From contig JAPTMU010000118.1 of the NCBI GenBank assembly GCA_028583405.1, positions 399,501 to 463,500 on the forward strand: 64,000 nucleotides of DNA, given 5' to 3'. Position numbers and translations under genes: made by a program. Positions 30,862-41,129 of the stretch are shown here, piece after piece. This DNA is from Pogonophryne albipinna. Its lineage: Eukaryota; Chordata; Actinopteri; Perciformes; Artedidraconidae. The notes beneath the pieces are model-generated. The model was not told where the DNA came from, made no database searches, and saw only the letters and a list, made by a program, of their open reading frames with translations. How positions within the stretch are numbered: the first letter of the stretch is position 1; every line of letters begins with the position of its first letter.

Positions 30862-32122
30862 TATATGCTGTATGATTACTGCTACTGTTGGGGGGCATTT
30901 CCGTGATTGGCTGCTGTGGCAGCAGGTGATGTACTTCCCATTATTGTTTGTTTGTTGCAACAACTAAATAATAATTACTGATCAGCAATATCTGGGTTTG
31001 TGTTTTATTGATTCCTCTCTGTTTCATTCTTTCCTGTTGTGTGAGTGCTGGATCACCACAATATTTTTGGAGGTCCCACCGAGATTGCCAATGCTGGAGG
31101 TTGCTGTGTTCCTTCTCTGGGGGTCGCAACTCCCTTGGCCAGGCAGCCCTGAGACGGCTGTGGTAAACTCAAAGAATTGAGAAACCAGACTTGAGACTTC
31201 CACAGAAGAGATACCGACTCACAGTAAGCAAAACGTATTTGGAATGAAATTACTTTTGAAGTTGTATTGGTTATTTTTCAAAATGTAAGAAAAAAAGCAG
31301 AGCAGTGGATGTAGGGCATAGCTATAGCTGAAATCTATTTGTTGATTGTTATGTCTGTTGGTTGTCATTGTTGATTCGTAAAGGTCTTGTTTTATGTTGA
31401 TAAATGTTTGTACTGGAGAGATCACTGTATCTGACTTCGTAGTCTGCCTGAGAAGCTAAAGGTTTGACTGAGGGGATATGATCTTTGCTAGCCGATATAC
31501 ATGTAATGCTGGAGGAATCACTGTATCTGACCTCGTAGTCGTGAATTCTGCCTGAGAAGATCCTAATGATTTGTCTTAAGGTTCAGAGATTCCGGTCCGT
31601 TCTGTAATTAAGCCCGATCTGAGTCGAGGGGGTTAAAAATATAAAAAGCTCTGCTCGCGGCTCTGTGAATTCACTAAATACAAAAGTGGAGGAAACCATG
31701 TTTTGTCAGGCCGTAATGAGTTAGAGACTCAGTATAAAGCGCAAAATGTTTTTGGTTTACCATAGATGTTGTTTTTTTTAGTCATAGAAGCCCCCTTCTC
31801 CTGAAAAGGCTGAGAGCTCCAGCCGGGGTGTGTCTGTATTTGTCTGTGAAAGTATTTCCCCCTCTTTCTGATTCTGTAGAAGAGGAGACCCTTTGTTTTA
31901 TCAGCCGTGAAAGCAGCAGTGTGTCTGTTTGCTCTTTTCTCTGATGCCTGAAAGAAGGAGTGAGTTTAGAAAAAAGGAGTGGAAGATCAATGAGTGATCT
32001 GAAGTTGGAGTGAATACATTGAAAATTAATAGATCAATGTGTGATTTGAAGTATTAGATATATTGAAATAAATAAGAAACAATAATTTGTTGTTTTTAGC
32101 ATAGTCTTGTTTTTCAAATATA
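30862..32122 (+). other. Spacer between the two inverted elements; LTR-retroelement leader
   Basis: This 1.26-kb stretch has no inverted partner. Up to about 31066 it resembles the 3' part of an LTR; then come a primer binding site (31068-31085), an untranslated leader and a donor-like CACAG|TAAGC near 31222. Two imperfect direct copies of a CACTGTATCTGAC.TCGTAGTC block lie at about 31424-31450 and 31510-31545. No gag, pol or env frame is readable and no second LTR is seen, so this is a fragment. Confidence 0.5.
31068..31085 (+). other. Primer binding site complementary to tRNA-Gln(TTG)
   Basis: TGGAGGTCCCACCGAGAT is the exact complement of the last 18 bases of vertebrate tRNA-Gln(TTG), CCA included, as I know that tRNA. 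It begins TGG shortly after an LTR-like end (CACCACA), as expected for a retroelement. Confidence 0.65.
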
Positions 32123-32893
32123 CAGATGTAGCGCTTCATTTCAGACGCCTACCCGTGCGGGTCCGTGATCGGCACGGGGTGGGCCCCTGCTGAAAAGGAA
32201 AACGCCCCCGCAGGACTTGATACGCCCCCTTGATAAATAAATGTAATTTTAATGAAACCAGCTGCAATGGATCATGGATCCACCAGGGGGAGCCGTGAAA
32301 AGCTGCCACACTGGAACTCATGTGAAATAAACAGCTGATCTACAGGTATCTGATCGGATATTTGTTAAGATCCATATGTCACGGATAGGATCATATTCTG
32401 TGCTAAATAAGAGACATGTAATCATTTACAAAACATCACCATGTTTTTATTTAACAAAATAATGTTGTTTAATTCACGTAGGTGTAAGTACAAAACCATC
32501 GCTATGTTTTTTCATCAGGAAATGCAGCCCGGCTCAAACAAACGATTTTCAATCATCATCCTCACGATCATTTAATGTATCATATGTTCGCGAATTGAGA
32601 TGAATGCACTAATACATGTAGTTTAATCCACGTGAGTTTACAACAACAAAAATAATCGCTTTGCTTTTATATCACATCCGACCGGAGGAAAATGCAGCAC
32701 GGCTCTCACTACCGATAATCCTAATCCCACGGGCAAACAATAATATGTACAGTGTTAATAGTTTACTGTATTATTAGTGTCTAATATTACTGCTATAACA
32801 ATCACACATTGAGTTGTTAAAATCAGACCGTTGTTTTTTTTTAAACAGTCTGAATGAAACGGCAGCTCTCAGGTGATCAGGTGTGTGTTTACC

Positions 32894-33769
32894 AGTGTTG
32901 GGACTAACGTGTTACAAACTAACGCATTACTGTAACGCAACTACCTTTTGCGGTAACTAATAACGTTACTAGTTACCTATTCCCATTCAGTAACGCCGTT
33001 ATAGTTACTGTGATTTAAATGGGTGTGTTACTGCGTTACATTATGTGATGGAACTGAACCGAATCTCCCTGCGGATGTAGTTTACAGTCGAATACAGCGA
33101 TGTCCTCTCACAGTACCATGGAAAAGTGAAAGTAACCAGAGAGGAGTGATGATTGGTTAACGCGGGGTAACATTTCAGGGTAAGCCAATTAGAGACAGAG
33201 TTGGGCGGGTCTTGCCTTATGGGGAAAATACACAGACACACAAACACTTGCTAACACACACACATACACGGCAACGCTCACCACCAGCACACACACACAC
33301 TATGGCAGATGCAAGTATCAGCGAGAGCAGCAGCGCATTTACAACTTGGAGATATAACCACTATTTTCAATTTGTGGGGATAAAGGACGCACAAAATATT
33401 ATGGTCAAATGTAAACTGTGTGCAGGACAAAAAGCATTGTCCACATCGAATAACAGCAATGCCAATCTCCTGAAGCACCTAACTAATGTACATGAGGTTA
33501 TAAAACTAGTCGCCAAAGACCCCACCGTCTCAACCACCGGAAGTGATCCAGATGGAGCAACACCATCTAAACAGCCAAAAAACGATTTTTTTAAATCGCC
33601 ACATGTCACCCAGAGTCAACTAAACAGATTGATTGCTGAAAATAGTTTGTTTGTCTTCAGTGTCAGTCTGACAGTTTATTATTTATCTAATTGTTACTGC
33701 CAAAAGAGTGTAGTTCTTGTTTAATTGTTACACTGCCAAAAGAGTGTAGTTCTTGTTAATGTGTACACT
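32894..33769 (+). mobile_element. BED-type hAT fragment inside the right element
   Basis: The left end CAGTGTTGGGACTAACGTGT is typical of vertebrate hAT ends, and CGTTACTAGTTAC/GTAACT motifs follow. A BED-finger ORF starts at 33302. No clear right end or duplication was found; the right side runs into a segment (33770-33852) whose inverse is at 59262-59346. Confidence 0.55.
33302..33724 (+). pseudogene. BED zinc finger of a hAT transposase, truncated
   Basis: The start ATGGCAGATGC (33302) is preferred over an upstream ATG in a CA-rich leader. Residues ~12-70 form a BED-like finger: W-x7-F, then VKCKLCAGQK (C-x2-C) and LLKHLTNVHE (H-x4-H). It then reads ...KNDFFKSPHVTQSQLNRL, the linker that usually leads into the catalytic domain. 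Homology ends at LIAE near 33640; the remaining residues up to the stop are hydrophobic and unrelated, probably intron or rearranged sequence. The catalytic domain is missing. Confidence 0.6.
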
Positions 33770-33999
33770 GTGGTGATTGACATTATTCACCCACGGATCT
33801 ATGGGTTGGGGTATTGTTCTGCACGGACATTTTAGTGAACCGGACTTCCTGTTTCCGCCGGTCTTCGCTTCCCGGGAATGAAGTTGTGTACAATGGTTTT
33901 CAGATGCTAAATAAAAGTCTAGCTTGTAGGCCTACCTTTGATACCCCGCCTCCGACTCCCATCTCTCGGCACCACAACACTGTCAAAAGAGTGTAGTTG

Positions 34000-34100
34000 T
34001 TTTTCAAATCAAATCAAGTTTTATTTATATAGCACATTTATAAACGATTTTTGGTCGAGCCAAAGTGCTGTACATATAATAAAAATAGCCTACAGTAGAG
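34000..34100. repeat. Dispersed SINE-like tail
   Basis: CAAGTTTTATTTATATAGCA and CCAAAGTGCTGTACATA form a motif seen throughout fish genomes near genes and retroelements. Assigned from memory, not by search. Confidence 0.5.
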
Positions 34101-34197
34101 ACACTTTACAGCAAATACAACAGCACAGATTTTTTTTGTTTTTATTTCATATTGCACTACTTATAACTTGATTGTTGAGGCTACAATAAAGATGCCT

Positions 34198-34300
34198 GCT
34201 TTATTGTTATTGCACAGATTACAGGTACTGAGACAACGAAATGCAGTTTAGCTTCTAACGGTGCAACAAGCAGTAAAGTGAAAAGTAATGTACACAATCT
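34198..34300 (+). repeat. Retro-like tail, same family as 29885-29990
   Basis: Shares TTTATTGTTATTGCACA and ACAACGAAATGCAGTTTAGC with 29885-29990. Both lie on the plus strand although the host elements are inverted, so they inserted independently. Confidence 0.75.
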
Positions 34301-34746
34301 ACAGAATAAAATATAGAATGAATTTTATGATGAATAAACAGTGAGCTTGGGTATGAATACACTAGCAGCCTGTGAGCAGTATTAACAGTGTGTATGAATA
34401 TGTTAAGATATATAAAGTATGAAAACGGTAAGCAGTGCAAGTATAGTATAAAATATATGGATATTAATTTCATGATAAACATTGTGGAAGAATAATGAAA
34501 AATGTGAATGGAAGTGGCGACGTAAAACTGACACAAAACAACAACAAACAAAAATCTTTTGAGAAGCACCCATCCCCCATGTTGCCTGTGCTGTATGCTG
34601 TAAACTCTTTGTTTAAAACTAATTGGCCATCGGAATGTGTGGAGTAAGTCTCCAAAGGGGGAAGGTCACATTCCACAGCTCTGCCCCCCCCCCCCCCCTC
34701 CTGTGATCTCCCAACCCCCAGTCTGTAGGCTTGTGTTCGCAAATGT

Positions 34747-35231
34747 CAGTGTTAATTTTGGCAGCTGTTGATTTAGTCAACTTTTAGTAGATGAAAAATT
34801 ACATTTTAGTCAACTTTTAGTCAAAATGTGTCTCTATATACTCTCTGAACGCTCCGTCCCCGGCAGATCTCTGTGTCCGCTGCAGCATGTCTGTTAGGCC
34901 CCGCCCCCCGCACACAGAGAGACACAGGGAGATCGCTCTTCTGGAGTGAAGAGAGCGGAAATAATGATATTGCAAGTTAGAAACGTAAGATGCATTTTGA
35001 CAGACAAGATGGACACTTGGGGGAAAATATGCTGCATTTTGAATGTCCGATAGTCCACCATTAACACCTTAGTCCTGTCTCGTCTCGTCAATGAAAACTA
35101 AATATACATTTCGTCATAGTTTTCGTTATCAAGAATCTATTTTTAGCTCGTCATCGTCTCGTCTTAGTCATGTAAAAAAGGTTGTTGACGAACATTTTTC
35201 GTCATAGTTTTCGTTGACGAAACTAACACTG
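34747..35231. mobile_element. hAT element (485 bp)
   Basis: Ends are CAGTGTTAATTTTGGC and the inverse of CGAAACTAACACTG. Flanking octamers are GCAAATGT (34739-34746) and GCATATTT (35232-35239), six of eight matching. A TAGTCAACTTTTAGT block repeats twice near the left end and CGTCATAGTTTTCGTT twice near the right. Confidence 0.65.
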
Positions 35232-36227
35232 GCATATTTAATCTGTCGCACTTTCTGTTGTTTCTATCGCGCATTGCCGGTATGAAAGGGTCTGTGCCGG
35301 AAATATCAAACATTTAATAAAAGTGAAAAACAATGAACAAGACTTAACGTATTCATCATAATTAATTATATTTATTCCGTTTGGATGTAGGATTTTTGAC
35401 TTTGTTTAGAGCAGTGATCTTCTCTGCAGCAGAGAGCTAAGCGCTGTCAGACCGGACCTAACCCTGAAAAGTATTATCATCTGAAATTAATCATTATGTT
35501 ATTAATATTAAATACATAGAAGTATTTTTACAACTTGTATTTAGAAATACTCTGTTGTAATTATTGATGCATAAATGTGTTCATCCATTCAATGTGGCAT
35601 CTGCTATAATGGGGTTAATGTATGATATTACTTAATAATACAATACATTATAATATATGATATGATAATTATATTTTAGTTTTATTCATTTCTTATTACA
35701 TAGTTTCTCATTATTATTATTTTTATTTTTATCGCTCATCTTATTTTTGATTTTATTAATCTGTGTGAATCTGTGCACGGGGATTAATAAAGGTCCATCT
35801 TATTTTAATAATCTTATCTTAATCTTAAATTGATTTACTTCAATCTACTGTGTAAAAACACCCAAACAATATTACAAAAAATATACTGCATAAAGCAAAC
35901 TATATACTTTATTTGATCTAAAACATTGATGTTTTTTCATTATAGTAGCCTGTGAAAACCATAACAAATAAGTGATTAAATGCTACAGTATTCAACAAAC
36001 ACAACTGCAGAGCTGCAAACATTGCAAACCGACTAAGTTCTACAACACCCAGTTGTCTTTGTGTATTTGTGAATGAAGCGCCATCTCATGGTTAAATCCT
36101 GTAATTGAACAAATGGGGAAATTTGGCAACGCCCTCTAGCAATTTGGCAACACCCCCAGCCACTGGGATCCGCTGGGCTTTTGACTGGGACACACCCATG
36201 TGAGTCCTATCTGGAGTGCTACATCTG

Positions 36228-36540
36228 TAGCTCTGAATACAGTTAGTTTTGTATTCTGTTACAACCTAACCATGCTTGTAACACGCAACTTAGATAAACA
36301 ATTTAAAAATGAATAGAATAAGCAAGTAGATAAAAGATGAATCTATAGTGGTTAAGGAGGGTGTCCTTGTTTTGCTCATTTGACTAGAACTGAAGTAAAG
36401 GAGAATAGTGTTTTATGAAAACTGTCCTTCCTCATGGTTTTTAAAGATAAATCATCAGTTTTTATGGACTTTGATGTTGAAATGGATTGTACCACATTGA
36501 TCCAAGAGTTTCCAGAGAGAGTTTCCTTGAGCCCACTGAC
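36228..36540. other. No gene seen
   Basis: Mixed sequence between the right TIR element and the next repeat. No frame, TIR or tandem structure was noticed. Confidence 0.35.
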
Positions 36541-36727
36541 CAGGGGCCTAATTTATAATGCCGTGCGTAGGATTCACGTGGGAAGGTTGCTTACGTAGTA
36601 GAAATCCAAAAAATAGGTACAGACATTTTTCGACATTTTCCGATTCACCAAACATTGCGTACCGGCGAGGAAAGTGCGTACAGCACTTCCTACGCCGGTT
36701 TCCCTTTATGAATCACAATCAACTCGA
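36541..36727. mobile_element. DNA-element end fragment
   Basis: CAGGGGCCTAATTTATAATG and GTGCGTAGGATTC with internal inverted CGTACGC/GCGTAGG motifs resemble a fish DNA-transposon end. No partner end found; the next repeat begins at 36728. Confidence 0.4.
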
Positions 36728-37193
36728 AATCAAGCCCCCAGGAAGTGCGCCGGACTCAGATGAAAATATTCGTGGTGGCCAAACGGCGATACTACACTTC
36801 CGTTTGGTTGCCAGGCCCGGAAACACTTTTTCCCATTGACTTACATGGGGAAAGAGTGGTCTGTAAATCGTTGGATACATTTTTTAAACTAAATAAACTA
36901 CCCAGTATGAACACTTGTGTAGCCCTTATTAAAAACATTCGTTCCTCAAGTTGTAAAAATTAGCTAATAACGTTATTCTGAGAGTTATTTCCCTCTGCAT
37001 TATGAACGTGCATCTAACCCACGGGACCGCGCCGCCCGGCACGTTCATGTGACGTGTTCAGCACTACATGCGTTTATCTTTACCCATGGATGCACAATAA
37101 GAACGGACCATATCGGTACTTCTCAGGCATGCTGGATAATCTGTGACGTTTCACTCTCTCAAAAGTTGGGCCATTTTGTCATTCATGCGCCGC
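36728..37193. repeat. Dispersed element, inverted copy at 60557-61591
   Basis: 36728-37110 (start AAGCCCCCAGGAAGTGCGCC) is the inverse of 61187-61591. 37110-37190 also matches the inverse of about 60640-60715, but in the other copy the two parts are separated by about 480 bp. Confidence 0.8.
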
Positions 37194-37723
37194 AGAACCG
37201 CAGTGACGCGTCCTAAAACCCGGAAGTAAGTTAGCATTTTTAGCACTTCTGGTTCCTTCGTCAAAAAGCAATGCATTTTCTCCATAGGGTTTTGGAAAAT
37301 AGCTCGAAATAAGTGCTTGACACAAATTTAAGAGATAAATCACGTTTTGTTCTACGACATTAAATACATCAGCAGTGACCCCACTGGTGATTTTTGAAGA
37401 GTTTACGTGTCTGAAAAACGATGGTTGTTACCAAGTGGCTGAATAGGACTACAGAAATTGTCGAGGCCGTTGTACGTCATTACCCCGAACACGTAAACAC
37501 TACCGCAACATTTGTTTTCCCCCGTGTTCTGCTTGAAAGCAAGTACCTGCCTATCTTTAGTATCTGTATATCTATATCTGACCATTAAAATCTGTATTTT
37601 TTAAATTGTCGTTTTTATCACCGTAGTTTTACAAATTATAGAATAATTAATGACCAGTGTTTTCCAATTTTACTCGGCAGTTCGTTTAGTTAGCTAAAGC
37701 TAGCGCTACTAGTTAGCTACGCA

Positions 37724-37836
37724 ATGGTTTGTTGCTTTGCTCCGGGTTGCAGCCACAGGTCTTCGCATGAAACGTGCTCGTTCTATCGTTTCCCGGCCAA
37801 TGTTTTCCAAAGGAGAGTCTGGATTCGTGCCATGAG
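37724..37836 (+). pseudogene. THAP finger first exon of ISL2EU-type transposase
   Basis: MVCCFAPGCSHRSSHETCSF and YRFPANVFQRRVWIRAM form the first half of a THAP finger: C-x4-C (CFAPGC), the conserved F-P of the RFP motif and the W of VWI. The exon ends CCATGAG|GTAAGC at 37836. A matching acceptor, CCCAACAG|ACGAGC, is at 38545, and the join keeps frame into RADRKPN, but the C-x2-H second half is lost and the frame closes at about 38608. The frame is too short to be listed as a long ORF, and its start is set by the motif. Confidence 0.7.
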
Positions 37837-38570
37837 GTAAGCTGACGTTACATTTTTGTCCATGTCACGGTGACATTTAAATGATGGGTAGTGACTGTAT
37901 CGCCGTTTTAGAGATGGCGCTGCTGAAAAGACCGCAACATAAGTAAATATAATGAATAAATCCTATTAAAACCTGTGTGGCTTATATGATAAATCTAATT
38001 AGTACAAGCAGCATAACGTTTCACCATGTAACTAAAGATTGTAGTCAGGGAAATCAGTTTGACATATTGAACTAATAACAAATCACATCTGGCTGGCAGA
38101 GAACTCTCTGCTCCATAGCTTCTCTTGGACGTAAAATCACATGTACATTTTACATTTATATTCAATTTAATATTCCATCCCTCACATACTTTTGTATATA
38201 TAATAACTTATATTTTGTTTTTCTTGTTATGCTGCTGCAACACAAACATTTCCCAAATTGGGATCAATACAGTAATATCTTATCTTAATTAATAAAGAAA
38301 TATTACTATTATAATTAGTGTAGCAGCTGACACCTATTTTCAATATGGATTAATCTACCATTTATTTCTTAAGTTCAATTTTCATCTATAAAAATGTCAA
38401 AATAGTGAAAATGTTCACGAGACTTATCAAAGTGCAAGGTTATATCTTTAGATGTTTTGTTTTAGCCTATGTACTGTATGTCTTAATGCTCTTATATGTG
38501 ACGGTGTGACTTCCATGAAACTAATATTTTATATCTTCCCAACAGACGAGCTGACAGGAAGCCTAACACT

Positions 38571-39951
38571 CTAACAACCACAACATTGCAAAGGCGAGTA
38601 AATGTAAATTAAAAACAATTCACTATTTCTTAATTTCTTCTTCATTCTTGCAGTGAGGTGAAGCTGACCTTGCACTTGGTGCCAGTAAGGATGTTCCTCA
38701 CGCAGGCTGAATGTTTCTCCCTCCTTACTGACACAGAAGCCCTTGATTTGCAATGCTTCACTAATTGTCATTTCCCTGGCTCCGTAGGGACACTTTACCT
38801 CCAGCACAGCGGAAGACCCTACCAGACCATCTGGAGATGGCCCCAACAATCCTGATTGGGAGAGCCACAAACCTGACTCAGAGACCTGCATCTGGGTTGC
38901 AGTGGTGAATGCCCTGACGCCCTCACATTCATAGTCCCCCACTGTACAGACAAAACACCATCAAGGGCCTGTTGTTGCCCTAGCACCCTGGCACTAAGGG
39001 AAGCAGTCACACGCTTTGACCTCAGGACAGCTCCAAAGTTGCTGGCAGTCAACCTTCCTTTCCTGAACAAATGCCAGTTTGGGTTGGTTCGCTGACCAGT
39101 GGTAGCCACCTGAATTGCCCTCTGTTGCTCCTCAGACAATGCCATGCTTGCCACAATTGCCTCAGGTCCCTGATGCCCAACAGATTTGATAATTTCAGGA
39201 ACAGTAAGTGTTTCCAAGCTGTAGTGTTCCTCTTCTGGCTCGGGGGAGAGAAGCCAAGAAATTCCTGAGAACCTGCCCCCGAGTCTGTCCCTCAGTCACG
39301 ATCTTCGGAGGTGGGCTCTCTTGTCAGCGGGTTGAATGAGTTATTGGTTGGAGGAAATAGCTCCTCCACTGAATGCGTACATTTAGCTGCCTTTGGCTTC
39401 TTCCACTGACAGGGGGTGTCAGTGCAGCTGAAATTGTGGATGGCAAAGATGGCTAATGCAGCCGCATGACTGCATTTCCATTCTCCACATGGGCATTCAC
39501 ATTTTGTGGAGAGAATTCCCTCTTCTCCTGTAGATACCTGTGGTGGTGGGATTGTTTTATTATTTAAAATATATTTACATTTGTAATGCCTTCCCAATTA
39601 TCCCTTTAATTGTTTATAGCCTACTGTATGTTTATTTCATGGATATTTCTGTGTTTTCTGGTGTGTAATATTTGTAATAAAGATTTCATGTGACACATAA
39701 ATGGATTTGTTGATGGGAATTAATGTCACTAATGTGAATAAATTAACTCTAGGTTAACGGTACTCTTGCTATCACTACTCACCGACACTATAAACCTTGT
39801 CCCTCATGCTAGCCCTGACAACACCGGTAAGCACACCTTCATCTAGGCTGCACTGTTTTACGTGTCCTGACTTGTAGTGGTTCTCTCCTCTATCTACACT
39901 CTTCTTGTCATCTTTGTAAAACGATATCAGACTGGAAATTGACACAGCCAT
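38571..39951 (-). pseudogene. SWIM zinc-finger/YqaJ nuclease protein
   Basis: First exon 39951-39783 (minus) reads MAVSISSLISFYKDDKKSVD, RGENHYKSGHVKQCSLDEGV and ends at a GTGAGT donor. The acceptor at 39528 joins in frame to GEEGILSTKCECPCGEWKCS: a SWIM finger (C-x-C...C-x-H: CECPCGEWKCSH). A frameshift near 39290 precedes PEIIKSVGHQGPEAIV. The YqaJ-type nuclease domain follows: GRLTASNFGAVLRSKR, then after another shift LLGPSPDGLV and AVLEVKCPYGA, with the D of SPDG and E-x-K of LEVKC as catalytic residues. In ISL2EU elements the second protein is such a nuclease; its exact role is not known. The C-terminus is lost at 38571. Confidence 0.8.
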
Positions 39952-39959
39952 GACTTCTA

Positions 39960-40389
39960 GTTAAATTCAGTGTGGCTAAAATGAAAAGCTTTGTTAAAAT
40001 ATGCAAGTGCGCGAAAGTCAAAGTCAGCTTTATTGTCAAAAATTCTACATGTGTTATACATCCAGAAATATCGTTTCCCGCAGTCCAACAGTGTGACATG
40101 TATACATTAAACAAAACAAAATGGGCCTAGATAACCGGGGGAAAAAGTTTAAAATGTTAATAATATGTTCAAAGTGCAGTTTCAGTGCAAGTCAGTTGAA
40201 ACGAACTTAGGTTGGCGTGACGTTGAAGTCGTGCGACCCTGCTGCTGTACTAGCTTGTAGTTCGTTTATAGCATAACGTTAGCATTTGGCTTCTGGCGAC
40301 TAGATTTATGATTCAAAAATTATAAAAGTAGGGTTGACATGTGGAGATTATCCGGCTGAACAAAACATGATCCCTCTCTTAAGTGTGTC
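39960..40389. other. 5' flank of the SWIM-YqaJ gene with a retro-like tail
   Basis: 40018-40090 (AAAGTCAGCTTTATTGTCAA) resembles a common fish retroelement tail. The remainder is untranslated leader or promoter of the minus-strand gene. Confidence 0.45.
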
Positions 40390-40510
40390 AACCACAGACC
40401 TTATTTCGAGCTATTTTCCAAAATCCTATGGAGAAATTGCATTGGTTTTTGACGAAGGAACCGGAAGAAGTTTACTTCCGGGTTTTAAGACGCGTCACTG
40501 CAGTTCTCTA

Positions 40511-41000
40511 TAGAGTGGCGAAGTCACGCCCATCTACTTCCGGTCCATGGGACCTTATTTCGGAAAAATGATGCATTGAAGTCAATGGAGAGAGAACTTA
40601 TCTTTCGATCCCGTTTGAATTGTGCCATGAATTACACATATGATGTTTGTCAACCTTAAAAAACAATTTCCATGTCAAAAAAGTCACAGTTTGTCATAAA
40701 ACTGTTGAAATATAAGACTGAAAAATACGCAACTAGAAAGACTACAAATCCCAGAGTCGCGTAAGTGATGTCATAACTGTTTTCCTCCACTAAGAGATAG
40801 CTAAGATCAGCGCCATATAGATAGAATCTATCTATATGGTGCTGGCTAAGATAAGATAACTTTAACAAGATGCCTGTGTGCTTAGTACCAGGTTGTTATC
40901 ATACCAGCAATGGGTATTGCTCGTTCTTTCGCTTCCCGTCTGATGAAAGGACCAGGAGTGACTGGATTAAGTTAGCTACCTAGCTAGTAGCTAGCACGTT
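40511..41000 (+). mobile_element. Left end of a second THAP element, truncated
   Basis: It abuts the previous element directly. GTGGCGAAGTCACGCCCATC and CTTCCGGTCCATGGGACC are a different end family. A THAP exon starts at 40870. The remainder is lost at about 41000. A small perfect hairpin lies at 40808-40844 (CAGCGCCATATAGATAG and its near-inverse). Confidence 0.55.
40870..40983 (+). pseudogene. THAP finger first exon, second element
   Basis: MPVCLVPGCYHTSNGYCSFF and RFPSDERTRSDWIKLAT give the first half of a THAP finger (C-x4-C, RFP, W). A stop follows at 40981-40983, where the exon should splice on; the donor is gone. It is about 57% similar by eye to the 37724 exon, so it is a separate family. 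No partner gene remains. Confidence 0.65.
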
Positions 41001-41101
41001 AGTTAGCAGTACAGCCTTGTCATTTTTATTAGCCTTAACATGAAGTAACATTAAGTAACCCAACATGTTAAACAGTAAGAGTAGTAGTCATATTTCGTGA
41101 A

Positions 41102-41129
41102 CCCTTTGAAGAGTACTGTCACACCGGTG
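41102..41129 (+). mobile_element. piggyBac-like terminal sequence, split by a hAT
   Basis: CCCTTTGAAGAGTACTGTCA then CACCGGTG, continuing after the hAT as TGATCATTC at 43123, parallels the 26423 end (CCCTTTGGAGTC...CGTCACGCCGGCGTGATCA). The left TTAA has decayed (GTGAA). Confidence 0.6.

Larger units (their letters stand above)
32123..36227 (-). mobile_element. Long TIR element, right copy (4.1 kb), inverted
   Basis: Starts CAGATGTAGCGCTTCATTTC and ends with the inverse of CAGATGTAGCACTCCAGATA, with TA outside both ends (32121-32122, 36228-36229). It is the same family as 24239-30861 in opposite orientation. It lacks the Kolobok-like and piggyBac insertions, has a BED-type hAT fragment and another hAT of its own, and keeps clean TTAA sites where the left copy is occupied. 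Confidence 0.7.
37194..40510. mobile_element. ISL2EU-type element with THAP and SWIM-YqaJ genes (3.3 kb)
   Basis: Long inverted ends: GCAGTGACGCGTC and TAAAACCCGGAAGTAA from about 37199 match the inverse of 40390-40505 over roughly 115 bp, including AAAATAGCTCGAAATAAG. Inside, a THAP exon reads inward from the left and a SWIM-YqaJ gene reads inward from the right. That pair of converging genes is the architecture of ISL2EU elements (PHIS superfamily). The transposase catalytic domain is missing. The exact duplication was not resolved. Confidence 0.75.

Noticed and set aside
39000..39250. Plus-strand frame at 39071-39268
   Set aside because: It is the shadow of the minus-strand YqaJ gene.
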